A stretch of 64,000 bases of DNA, taken from contig NZ_LMEZ01000008.1 of NCBI RefSeq assembly GCF_001426545.1, positions 1-64,000 of the forward strand. The letters are read 5' to 3'. This DNA comes from Mycobacterium sp. Root135 (lineage in GTDB: Bacteria > Actinomycetota > Actinomycetes > Mycobacteriales > Mycobacteriaceae). The notes beneath the pieces are model-generated. The model did no database searches and was not told the DNA's origin. It saw only the letters and a program-made list of their open reading frames with translations. The translations under genes and the position numbers were made by a program. This document shows, in pieces, positions 8,467-15,324 of the stretch. Every line of letters starts with the position of its first letter. Within the stretch, counting starts at the first letter, position 1.

Positions 8467-8485
8467 ACTCTCAGTCGCGTCTCAG
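8467..8485 (+). promoter_or_regulatory. MprA-box-like direct repeat upstream of the PepD-like protease gene
   Basis: Two 8-bp direct repeats, ACTCTCAG and CGTCTCAG, are separated by 3 bp, so TCTCAG recurs with an 11-bp period. The MprA box of mycobacteria is described as two loosely conserved 8-bp direct repeats over 19 bp with this TCTCAG core, and pepD is a known MprA target. It lies 60-78 bp before the protease start, a natural activator position. Confidence 0.65.
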
Positions 8486-8544
8486 CCGGCGAGGGCACCT
8501 TGGGGTCAACGCTTTGCTGCCCGACTCGTAAAGGTATGGCCCAC

Positions 8545-9894
8545 ATGACGAACTACCCGCAGTACCCGATGCAACCGTCCGGTCGGAGACACGGCACCGA
8601 TCCAGCTGCAGGACAACGGAATCCGGCTCATCGTGCCCATGGCGCGCCGCAGCCGCCATATGACTGGCGGTACGCCAGCCACCCCGCGGCCGACACGGCG
8701 CCGATGGCCGTCGTCGCGCCCCGTCGGAAGCGGTCCCGGGTCGGTGCGATGGTCACCGGTGCCGCCGCCATCGCCGTGGTGTCGGCGGGCGTCGGCGCGG
8801 TGGTGATGACGAGTCAGCACGACCAATCGGCCGAAAGTGGGCTCGCGACCGCCCTTGCCACCGCGCCGCGCCAGGCGGCCGCGGTCCCGCCCGCGGCCGA
8901 TCTGCCGAGCGGTTCCGTCGAGGCGGTCGCGGCGAAGGTGCTGCCCAGCGTCGTGAAGCTGCAGATCGACATGGGCGGGCAGAGCGAAGAGGGTTCCGGC
9001 GTCATCCTCGATCCAGACGGGCTGATCCTGACCAACAACCACGTGGTCGCCGCCCTGGCGTCCGCACCGACCGGTGCGGGTGCCCAGGTCACCCCAAGTG
9101 GTCAAGAGGTCCCTGGTCCCCAGGCCATGAAGGCGACCGTCACGCTGGCCGACGGCCGCACCGCACCGTTCAGCGTGGTGGGTGCCGATCCCTCCAGTGA
9201 CATCGCCGTCGTTCGCGCGCAAGGCCTTTCGGGCCTGACCCCGATAGCCATCGGCTCGTCGAAGGATCTCAAGGTCGGCCAGAACGTGGTCGCCGTCGGG
9301 TCGCCGCTTGGCTTGGAGGGCACCGTGACGACGGGAATCGTCAGCGCACTGGACCGGCCGGTCGCCACCGCGGGCGAGGGCCAGGATCAGGCCACGGTGC
9401 TCAACGCCATCCAGACCGACGCGGCCATCAACCCCGGCAACTCCGGTGGGGCACTGGTCGACATGAACGGTCAACTGATCGGGGTGAACTCGGCGATCGC
9501 CTCGATGGGCGGTGGCTCGAAGTCATCCGGTGGACAGAGCGGTTCGATCGGCCTCGGCTTCGCCATTCCGGTGGATCAAGCCAAGCGCATCGCCACCGAG
9601 TTGGTCTCCACCGGCACGGCCACCCATGCCTCGCTGGGAGTGCAGTTGGGCGACGACCCCAACGCGTCCGGCGCCACCGTCGCGCAGGTGGTCGACGGCG
9701 GTCCCGCCGCGGCCGCGGGGGTGCCGAACGGTGTCGTGGTGACCAAGGTGGACGGTCGCGTCGTCGACGGTCCGGAGGCGCTGGTGGCCGCCGTGCGGTC
9801 TAAGGCTCCCGGTGACGTGGTGACGCTGACCTATCAGGATCCGTCCGGTTCCAGCGAGACGAAACAGGTCACTCTGGGGACGGCCCAGCAGTAG
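8545..9894 (+). CDS. PepD-like HtrA/DegP serine protease with PDZ domain
   Basis: 449 aa from ATG 8545 (MTNYPQYPM); ATG 8536 is possible. Order: proline-rich cytoplasmic segment, one membrane segment (~residues 65-90, GAMVTGAAAIAVVSAGVGAVVM), trypsin-like protease with H166 (TNNHVV), D219 (SSDIAVV) and S300 (GNSGGALV), then a C-terminal PDZ domain (~350-440). It matches M. tuberculosis PepD (Rv0983) closely across the protease core, including QTDAAINPGNSGG and GFAIPVDQAKRI. PepD degrades misfolded extracytoplasmic proteins in the cell-wall stress response. Unlike the usual locus, mprA-mprB are not next door, so this is a relocated copy or a paralogue; the MprA-like box in front supports retained control. 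Confidence 0.9.
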   Translation: MTNYPQYPMQPSGRRHGTDPAAGQRNPAHRAHGAPQPPYDWRYASHPAADTAPMAVVAPRRKRSRVGAMVTGAAAIAVVSAGVGAVVMTSQHDQSAESGLATALATAPRQAAAVPPAADLPSGSVEAVAAKVLPSVVKLQIDMGGQSEEGSGVILDPDGLILTNNHVVAALASAPTGAGAQVTPSGQEVPGPQAMKATVTLADGRTAPFSVVGADPSSDIAVVRAQGLSGLTPIAIGSSKDLKVGQNVVAVGSPLGLEGTVTTGIVSALDRPVATAGEGQDQATVLNAIQTDAAINPGNSGGALVDMNGQLIGVNSAIASMGGGSKSSGGQSGSIGLGFAIPVDQAKRIATELVSTGTATHASLGVQLGDDPNASGATVAQVVDGGPAAAAGVPNGVVVTKVDGRVVDGPEALVAAVRSKAPGDVVTLTYQDPSGSSETKQVTLGTAQQ

Positions 9895-9924
9895 TCGCAC
9901 AGGATGTTCCCAGGGATGGTCGAG

Positions 9925-9957
9925 TTGGACTTCAGAGTCCAAACAAAGGGCTACAGT
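9925..9957 (+). promoter_or_regulatory. TetR-gene operator and leaderless promoter
   Basis: TTGGACTTCAGAGTCCAA (9925-9942) is a perfect 7-4-7 inverted repeat. The -10 hexamer TACAGT (9952-9957) is followed by exactly 6 nt before ATG 9964, so the transcript should start at the A of the ATG. The operator covers the -35 zone and spacer, an ideal site for autorepression by the TetR protein. This arrangement also decides the start codon. Confidence 0.72.
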
Positions 9958-9963
9958 TGGACG

Positions 9964-10608
9964 ATGCCGCCACCACCGAACGACGTGACGCGGCCAAGGC
10001 TCACCTCTCGAGGCGTCGCGACCCGCAACCGGATCGTCCAGGCGGCAGCTGAACTGATGCACGTGCGCGGGGTGGCGGCCACGACGATCGACGAAGTGCT
10101 CGCCTCCAGTGCGACGAGCAAGTCGCAGTTCTACCAACACTTCGACGACAAGACCGATCTGGTGTACGACGTCATCAGCATCCGAGCCGACGAGATCTTG
10201 TCGTGGCAACGCCTACGACTGGAGAAGGTCGACTCGTTCCGCGGGCTCCACCATTGGCGTGACGCCATGGTTCAGCGGTGCGCCCTGCGACGGGGCCTGT
10301 GGGGATGCGAACTCGGATCGCTCGCGGCCGAACTGTCCGACAGTGACGACAGGGCGCGCGAATCCCTCGCGGCGCACTTCGCCGAGTGGCGCGGGTTGTT
10401 GGCCGCGGCGCTGGAGCGGATGCGCGACACGGGCGCGCTACGGCCCGACGTCGACGCGCCCACCCTCGCCACCGGACTGTTGGCTGCCGTCGAGGGCGGC
10501 TACCTGCTCTCGCAGACGGCCCACGATCCGCGGCTCATGCAAACCGCGCTGGACTCCTCGATCGCCTACATCAGGTCCTTCCAGCCCGACGGCGCTGAGC
10601 GGGACTAG
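9964..10608 (+). CDS. TetR-family transcriptional regulator
   Basis: 214 aa, leaderless ATG 9964. The N-terminal helix-turn-helix (~residues 15-62) reads RNRIVQAAAELMHVRGVAATTIDEVLASSATSKSQFYQHFDDKTDLVYDVI in pieces, the standard TetR pattern. The C-terminal half, with CALRRGLWGCELGSLAAEL and the TetR_C_16-like tail, forms the ligand pocket. A perfect inverted repeat overlaps its own promoter, and a near-copy with the same 7-4-7 geometry lies just past its stop, so autorepression is likely. Neighbouring pepD and the lipoprotein genes have no obvious copy of the site in their promoters; targets beyond itself are unknown. Confidence 0.88.
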   Translation: MPPPPNDVTRPRLTSRGVATRNRIVQAAAELMHVRGVAATTIDEVLASSATSKSQFYQHFDDKTDLVYDVISIRADEILSWQRLRLEKVDSFRGLHHWRDAMVQRCALRRGLWGCELGSLAAELSDSDDRARESLAAHFAEWRGLLAAALERMRDTGALRPDVDAPTLATGLLAAVEGGYLLSQTAHDPRLMQTALDSSIAYIRSFQPDGAERD

Positions 10609-10613
10609 TCGAA

Positions 10614-10631
10614 TCGGACCAGCGGGTCCAA
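10614..10631. promoter_or_regulatory. Second TetR operator-like repeat
   Basis: TCGGACC-AGCG-GGTCCAA has the same 7-4-7 spacing as the TetR operator, with one arm mismatch, and lies 5 bp after the TetR stop. It may be a weaker auxiliary site allowing looping, or only chance similarity at a gene end. Confidence 0.35.
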
Positions 10632-10637
10632 AACGAA

Positions 10638-10670
10638 CGAGGCGGGTCAGTCGTCGACTGACCCGCCTCG
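10638..10670. terminator. Bidirectional stem-loop between convergent genes
   Basis: CGAGGCGGGTCAGTCG (10638-10653) is perfectly complementary to 10655-10670, giving a 13-15 bp GC-rich stem with a tiny loop. It separates the convergent tetR and lipoprotein genes. There is no long U tract, as is common for mycobacterial terminators. Confidence 0.75.
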
Positions 10671-10697
10671 TGTCGTCCTGATGAAGGACTCGTTCGG

Positions 10698-10952
10698 TTA
10701 TCCGGTGTGGTTGGTACCGGGAACGCCGGTCGGTGCCGGGGGCGCCTTGACCGGCGGGCTGAAGGAGTTGCCACCGGAGGGGCTGATGCTCTTCTCGGTG
10801 GGCGTGACCGACGGCGCGCTGGTCGAGCTCTCCGTGGTGCTCGACGGGGCGGGCTTCTCTTCGCTACCACCACAGGCGGTCAGTGCCCCCATGGAGATGA
10901 ACGCCGCGATTCCGAGGCCCGCGGCGACGCGGCGAGTGTTTCGACTAGTCAT
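10698..10952 (-). CDS. Small lipoprotein, copy 1 of a tandem pair
   Basis: 84 aa. Signal peptide with positively charged start (MTSRNTRRVAAG), hydrophobic core and lipobox LTAC, so Cys27 should be lipidated and the protein anchored outside the membrane. The mature part (CGGSEEKPAPSSTTESS...) is Ser/Thr/Pro rich, low complexity, ending PPVKAPPAPTGVPG. It is about 80% identical by eye to the next upstream gene, so the two are a recent tandem duplication. No catalytic domain is visible; the family is mycobacterial and unassigned. A -10-like TAGGAC sits exactly 6 nt before the ATG, suggesting a leaderless transcript. Confidence 0.82.
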   Translation of the reverse strand: MTSRNTRRVAAGLGIAAFISMGALTACGGSEEKPAPSSTTESSTSAPSVTPTEKSISPSGGNSFSPPVKAPPAPTGVPGTNHTG

Positions 10953-10964
10953 GAGGCAGTCCTA
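10953..10964 (-). promoter_or_regulatory. Leaderless -10 element, lipoprotein copy 1
   Basis: On the minus strand TAGGAC is followed by TGCCTC and then the ATG, the same 6-nt spacing as in copy 2 (TAGGAT-TCGATC-ATG). The promoter was therefore duplicated with the gene; the last base departs from the TANNNT pattern, so copy 1 may be weaker. Confidence 0.5.
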
Positions 10965-10988
10965 TCCGGGTTCTCGAGATCGACGAGA

Positions 10989-11234
10989 TTAGTTGTGGGT
11001 GCCGGGGATCGCCGTCGGAGCCGGCGGCGCCTTGACGGGCGGGGTGAACAGGTTGCCACCGGTGGGGTTGATGCTCTTCTCGGTGGGCGTGACCGACGGG
11101 GCGGTCGTGGTCTCCGTGGTGCTCGACGGGGCGGGCTTCTCTTCGCTGCCACCACAGGCGGTCAGCGCTCCCATGGAGATGAAGGCAGCAACGCCGAGGC
11201 CCGCGGCGACGCGACGGGTGAGACGACTATTCAT
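10989..11234 (-). CDS. Small lipoprotein, copy 2 of a tandem pair
   Basis: 81 aa paralogue of the adjacent lipoprotein: same charged N-terminus (MNSRLTRRVAAGLG), same GALTAC lipobox, same CGGSEEKPAPSSTTE start of the mature chain and PPVKAPPAPTAIPG tail. Differences cluster in the Ser/Thr linker and the extreme C-terminus. Exported, membrane-anchored and intrinsically disordered by composition. Function unknown. A TAGGAT hexamer 6 nt before the ATG predicts a leaderless mRNA. It lies 36 bp upstream of copy 1 and could be co-transcribed with it, or each may use its own promoter. Confidence 0.82.
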   Translation of the reverse strand: MNSRLTRRVAAGLGVAAFISMGALTACGGSEEKPAPSSTTETTTAPSVTPTEKSINPTGGNLFTPPVKAPPAPTAIPGTHN

Positions 11235-11246
11235 GATCGAATCCTA
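11235..11246 (-). promoter_or_regulatory. Leaderless -10 element, lipoprotein copy 2
   Basis: TAGGAT (11246-11241 on the minus strand) matches the mycobacterial -10 pattern TANNNT and ends 6 nt before the start ATG, placing the transcription start at the start codon. Confidence 0.6.
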
Positions 11247-11571
11247 TCTTTGCTACCTAGAATGCGCTGGAGATACGTGAACTGAACTGTATCGTCCAGA
11301 ACGGTGTCTCGTCAAGGCGGTGTACAGGACTGGGGCGCTGCCGCCGACCAGCCGAAACCCTCTGTTCACGGCACCGCCGGACGGCCGAGCCGCCGTGCGG
11401 CGGTGTGGCCCGCAACAGGACTTGGTGGTCCAGAGTCCGGCCGAAGGAACCGCCGGGCAGGCCCATGGTTGCGTCCCCGCGTGTAACACCGGACGCACCC
11501 GCGCGCGATCAACCGACTGAACGCGGCAGCGCGACCACATCCGTTGCCGCCAGAGTTGGAGGGTTTTCATC
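11235..11571. other. Gene-free region of 337 bp
   Basis: Divergent space between the lipoprotein pair and the cutinase. Short open stretches in it have no family resemblance and I do not call them. It carries the lipoprotein promoter at its left end and a clear ribosome site (TTGGAGGG) for the cutinase at its right end. I see no strong repeat or RNA gene. Confidence 0.6.
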
Positions 11572-12435
11572 GTGTTTCGTCGTTTCGGATTGGCCGTCTT
11601 GGTGGCAAGCAGCGCGCTCGCTGGCGTTGCCACGATCACGGGACCGGCCACCGCCGGCGCGGCGCCCGGGTGCGGTGACTTCCACTGGCTCGGCGCTGCC
11701 GGATCGGGTCAGCGCGACGGAGCGGGCCTGACCGCCAACGGCGGCATGGGCCCCGTCGTCTACCAGTCGTTCCAGCAGTTGCAGGCCCAGCTGGCGGCGA
11801 GCGGGCAGACGATCACCGCCGAAGCAGTGCAGTACCCCGCGGCACCCGTCCCGCTGGGCGGTGGCCTCGGCGGCTGGATGGGCTTCATGGACAGCGTGAA
11901 GGCGGGCACCGAGGCCGCCGCCGAGCAGTTCGAGGCGTTCACCGAGCGGTGCCCGACGACGAAGGTGGTGCTCGCCGGCTACTCGCAGGGCGCGATGGTG
12001 ATCCACCGCAACCTGCACGACCTCGCCGACGACCCCCACGTGGCGGCGGCGCTGCTGATCGCCGACGGGGACCGACTGCCGGCCGACACGACGATCAACC
12101 TGGGTTCGACCGCCGTGGTGCCCAGCGTCGGCAAGGGCGTCGCGCAGGAGCACTCGTTCCTGGCCTCGGCCCCCACCTCGGAACTGCCGCCCGAGATGGG
12201 CGCGCGCACCGTCAGCGTCTGCGACGTCGGCGACCCGGTCTGTGACGCCGACCCCGATGCCGACACCGACGACGCGCTGTCACCGGCGGCCCTCGCCATC
12301 CACACCTCGTACGCCCCCGCCAGCAGTGGGGCGCACGCTTGGGGCACGCCGCTGTACCAACTGGTGGCGAGTGCCAGCTCAACTGCCGAGGTCGAGCCAC
12401 CGCTGGCGACGGGGCTGGCCGGGCCCGTCAGATGA
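11572..12435 (+). CDS. Secreted cutinase-family esterase (Culp type)
   Basis: 287 aa, GTG 11572 with GGAGGG 8-9 nt upstream. Sec signal peptide MFRRFGLAVLVASSALAGVA with cleavage near AGAAPG (residue ~32). Alpha/beta-hydrolase core: nucleophile S138 in VLAGYSQGAM, Asp near 221 in VCDVGDPVCD, His244 in LAIHTSY; disulfide-forming Cys residues near 34/127 and 217/224. Mycobacterial cutinase-like proteins are extracellular or cell-wall esterases acting on lipid esters. The loop 225-236 is unusually acidic (DADPDADTDD), resembling a calcium-binding or low-complexity insert. The tail is open and unstructured. Its stop overlaps the convergent GH13 gene by 8 nt. Confidence 0.9.
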   Translation: MFRRFGLAVLVASSALAGVATITGPATAGAAPGCGDFHWLGAAGSGQRDGAGLTANGGMGPVVYQSFQQLQAQLAASGQTITAEAVQYPAAPVPLGGGLGGWMGFMDSVKAGTEAAAEQFEAFTERCPTTKVVLAGYSQGAMVIHRNLHDLADDPHVAAALLIADGDRLPADTTINLGSTAVVPSVGKGVAQEHSFLASAPTSELPPEMGARTVSVCDVGDPVCDADPDADTDDALSPAALAIHTSYAPASSGAHAWGTPLYQLVASASSTAEVEPPLATGLAGPVR

Positions 12436-14110
12436 TCGGGTCGTCGCCGGGGCGGATCAGCCTCAGCCACCGGTAGCCGTACGGGTCCAGGTCGAGTTCC
12501 GCTCGGCCTGAGTCGTCGAGCGGATGCTCGGTGAGCCCGTCGAGCAGGCTGACCAGCACCGAGCCAGGGGGCGCGTCGGGCAGTTCGATCGGCACCAGGA
12601 CGCCTTCGGCGCCAAAGTTGTGCAGCGCCAACATCTGCCAGCCGGATTTTTCTTCCCGGCACACGTGGGCCAACACCGAACGGTGCGGTTGCTTCAGCAC
12701 TTCGGCGGTCGACCAGCCGATCTCCGGCTGTTGGCGATAGGTGTAGACGAGGTCGCGGACGAACCACCAGAACGACTGGTGGTCGCGGCGCTGGGCGGCG
12801 ACGTTGACCCGATCCGGGCCGAAGAGGCCGTCGGGCATGGGCCGGGTGAGCCTCCGCTTCGCCGCCGTCGAGAATCCGCCGTTGGGACCGCCCGTCCACT
12901 GCATCGGGCTGCGGACGGCCAATCGTCCTGGGATGTCGAGGTTTTCACCCATTCCGATCTCCTCGCCGTAGAACAGCACCGGGCTGCCCGGCATGGAGAA
13001 GGCCAGCGAGTACACCATCCGCATCCGGCGCTCGTCACCGCCGACCATGGTCGGCAACCGTCGCCGGAGGCCACGGTCGTAGAGCTGCATGTCCGGATCG
13101 GGGCCGAACGCGTCGAACACCTCCTGACGTTCGGCGTCGGTCAGCTTGTCCAGGGTCAACTCGTCGTGGTTGCGCACGAAGTTGGCCCACTGGCTGGTGA
13201 CGTCGAGATCGGGGCGTTGACGCATGGCCTTGGCGAGCGGACGGGCGTCACCGCGGGCGAGTGACAGGTAGACGTTCTGCATCCCGATGAAGTCGAACTG
13301 CATGTTCAGTCCGTCGCCGTCGGGTCCGCCGAAGAACTTCTTCTGGTCCTTGTATGCGACGTTGACTTCGCCGAGGAGAACCGCGTCTCCGAGGCGACGG
13401 GTGACGAAGTTCCGCACGTCGCCGAGGTATTCGTATGGATCGAAGGCGCCCGGCTCCCCGGGTACGGAGTCTTTGGCGAACAGGAAGGGCACCGCGTCGA
13501 TCCGGAATCCCGAGACTCCAAGCTCTAGCCAGAACCCCAGTGTCCGCGAGATCTCCTCCTGCACCTTGGGATTGGCGATGTTGAGATCTGGCTGATGCTT
13601 GTAGAAGTGGTGGAGATACCACTCGTTGGTCTTGAGGTCCAGCTCCCAGATGCTGTCCTCCTGGTCGGGGAACACCACGTCCTTCGGGCTGGATTTCGGC
13701 TCCGTCGCGCTCCACACGTAGTAGTCGCGATACGGGTCGTCGACGCTGCGGCGGGCGGACTTGAACCACGGGTGGGCGTCGGAGGTGTGGTTCATGACGA
13801 AGTCGACGATCACCCGGATTCCCGCGGCCCGCGCGGTGCGCACCAACTCGACGAAGTCGCCGAGGTTCCCCAAGCGGGGATCCACTCCGAAGAAGTCGAC
13901 GATGTCGTACCCGTCGTCCTTCTGTGCCGTCGGATAGAACGGCATCAGCCACAGGCAGGTCACGCCCAAGTCGGCGAGGTATTCGATGCGGTCCGACATT
14001 CCGCGGATGTCACCGGTGCCGTCGCCGTTGGAGTCGTAGAACGTCTCGACGTCGGCACAGTAGAAGACGGCGCTCTTCCACCAGAGGTCGCCCCCGTCAA
14101 CGCTTCTCAT
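12428..14110 (-). CDS. GH13 trehalose synthase-like alpha-glucan enzyme
   Basis: 560 aa, (beta/alpha)8 glycoside hydrolase. Conserved regions: DFVMNHTSDAHPWF (~103-116), nucleophile D205 in GVSGFRIDAVPFLF, acid/base E248 in AVLLGEVNVAY, and D316 in FVRNHDELTLDKLTD. The WWKSAVFYCADVETFYDSNGDG opening and the FVRNHDE segment are like trehalose synthase (maltose-trehalose interconversion, GH13_16), but it is shorter than mycobacterial TreS (~600 aa) and says GEVN where TreS has AEAN. It may act on maltose, trehalose or a related alpha-glucoside. It lies downstream of, and overlaps by 4 nt, an LLM oxidoreductase gene, so the two are translationally coupled. Confidence 0.85.
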   Translation of the reverse strand: MRSVDGGDLWWKSAVFYCADVETFYDSNGDGTGDIRGMSDRIEYLADLGVTCLWLMPFYPTAQKDDGYDIVDFFGVDPRLGNLGDFVELVRTARAAGIRVIVDFVMNHTSDAHPWFKSARRSVDDPYRDYYVWSATEPKSSPKDVVFPDQEDSIWELDLKTNEWYLHHFYKHQPDLNIANPKVQEEISRTLGFWLELGVSGFRIDAVPFLFAKDSVPGEPGAFDPYEYLGDVRNFVTRRLGDAVLLGEVNVAYKDQKKFFGGPDGDGLNMQFDFIGMQNVYLSLARGDARPLAKAMRQRPDLDVTSQWANFVRNHDELTLDKLTDAERQEVFDAFGPDPDMQLYDRGLRRRLPTMVGGDERRMRMVYSLAFSMPGSPVLFYGEEIGMGENLDIPGRLAVRSPMQWTGGPNGGFSTAAKRRLTRPMPDGLFGPDRVNVAAQRRDHQSFWWFVRDLVYTYRQQPEIGWSTAEVLKQPHRSVLAHVCREEKSGWQMLALHNFGAEGVLVPIELPDAPPGSVLVSLLDGLTEHPLDDSGRAELDLDPYGYRWLRLIRPGDDPII

Positions 14111-15096
14111 GCCATCACCGCAGTCGACGCGGGTGCGGTCGGGGAGAGTTGCGGCAGCACGTGTTCACCGAAGGCGTCGATGAACGCGCTCTGGTGCTGG
14201 CCGACGAAGTGTAGGTACAACTCGTCCCAGCCCTGCTCGACGTACTCGGCGAGCCACTGCGCGTGCTGCCCCAGGTCGCTGGACACCCGCACCGAGGACC
14301 TCACCTGCTCGGGGGTGACGTGCCTGCCGATGACGTCGAACGCCTCGACCGACTCGAGATCCCATGCCACCGGCGGACCGAACACGTTGGTGCGCCACTG
14401 GTCGCAGGCGACGGAGATGGCCTCGTCCTCGGTGGGGGCCCAGCTCAGGTGGATCTGCAAGCGGGCCGGCCCGCGGCCGCCCGCGCCGCGGTAGGCGTCG
14501 AGAACCCGTCGGAGGGTCTCCGCGGGTTGGTTGACGGTGATGAGCCCGTCGGCCCAGGCGGCGTGCCGGGCGGCCGTCGCTTCGGTGACGGCGGGCCCGA
14601 CGAGGTCGGGGACCCGGTCCGGCAGCGTCCAGAGTTGGGCCCGGTTGACCTGTACGAGCCCGTCGTGGCTGACCTCTTCGCCCTTCAACAACCGTCGGAT
14701 CACGTCGACGCACTCGACGAGTCGCCGGTCGCGTACCTCCTTGCGTGGCCACTCCTGCCCGGTCACGCGCTCATTTGACGCCTCACCCGAACCCAGCGCG
14801 GCCCAGAACCTGCCGGGAAACATCTGCGCCAGCGTCGCGATGGCCTGGGCGATGATCGCCGGGTGGTAGCGCTGCCCCGGCGCGTTCACCACGCCGAACG
14901 GCAGCTCGGTGGTGGCAAGGGCCGCCCCGAGGAACGCCCAGGCAAAACCCGATTCGTTTTGCCGACTGCTCCACGGACTGAGGTGATCCGACGACATTCC
15001 CGCGGTGAAGCCGGCGCGTTCGGCGTGCTGGACGTCGCGGAGAAGTTGCGCGGGACTGATCTGCTCGTGCGAGCAGTGGAATCCGATGACGGTCAT
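14107..15096 (-). CDS. LLM-class flavin oxidoreductase, TIGR03885-like
   Basis: 329 aa from ATG 15096 (MTVIGFHCSHEQISP); an open upstream extension is not family-like. Luciferase-like barrel with SSDHLSPW, ATLAQMFPGRFWAALGSGEASNE (~95-117) and VQIHLSWAP-like later strands. The GFHCSHEQ N-terminus and the GSGEASNE loop point to the TIGR03885 group, described as flavin oxidoreductases that may not use F420. The start of the GH13 gene overlaps its stop (ATGA), a pairing I believe recurs in actinobacteria, which suggests work on the same sugar-derived metabolite. The reaction is not known. Confidence 0.83.
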   Translation of the reverse strand: MTVIGFHCSHEQISPAQLLRDVQHAERAGFTAGMSSDHLSPWSSRQNESGFAWAFLGAALATTELPFGVVNAPGQRYHPAIIAQAIATLAQMFPGRFWAALGSGEASNERVTGQEWPRKEVRDRRLVECVDVIRRLLKGEEVSHDGLVQVNRAQLWTLPDRVPDLVGPAVTEATAARHAAWADGLITVNQPAETLRRVLDAYRGAGGRGPARLQIHLSWAPTEDEAISVACDQWRTNVFGPPVAWDLESVEAFDVIGRHVTPEQVRSSVRVSSDLGQHAQWLAEYVEQGWDELYLHFVGQHQSAFIDAFGEHVLPQLSPTAPASTAVMA

Positions 15097-15324
15097 GCCG
15101 TCGGCATACCCGTTCTTCCGCCGACTTACGTCTACGTCAGATTTGCGGTCGAGGGTGTCCGTGGCTCGCCTTAACCTCACGAGATCGGTAGGTTGTTCGG
15201 TGGTTGAGCTTCCAGCCTGTCGCTGTCGCGGCCCACCAATCTGGGTGGGTTACCGCTGCCGTGCGGTTCACGACGTCGACATGGCAGCTGATACGTCGCG
15301 GCGACGCGCAGGGAAGTGGGGGCG

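Noticed and set aside
11304..11520. Small open frames in the lipoprotein-cutinase gap
   Set aside because: 60-70 codons, no ribosome site, Arg/Pro-rich translations in two overlapping frames; no evidence of coding.
12435..14110. Maltokinase or GlgE assignment for the GH13 gene
   Set aside because: No kinase motifs and no GlgE N-terminal domain; single GH13 barrel with TreS-like sequence.
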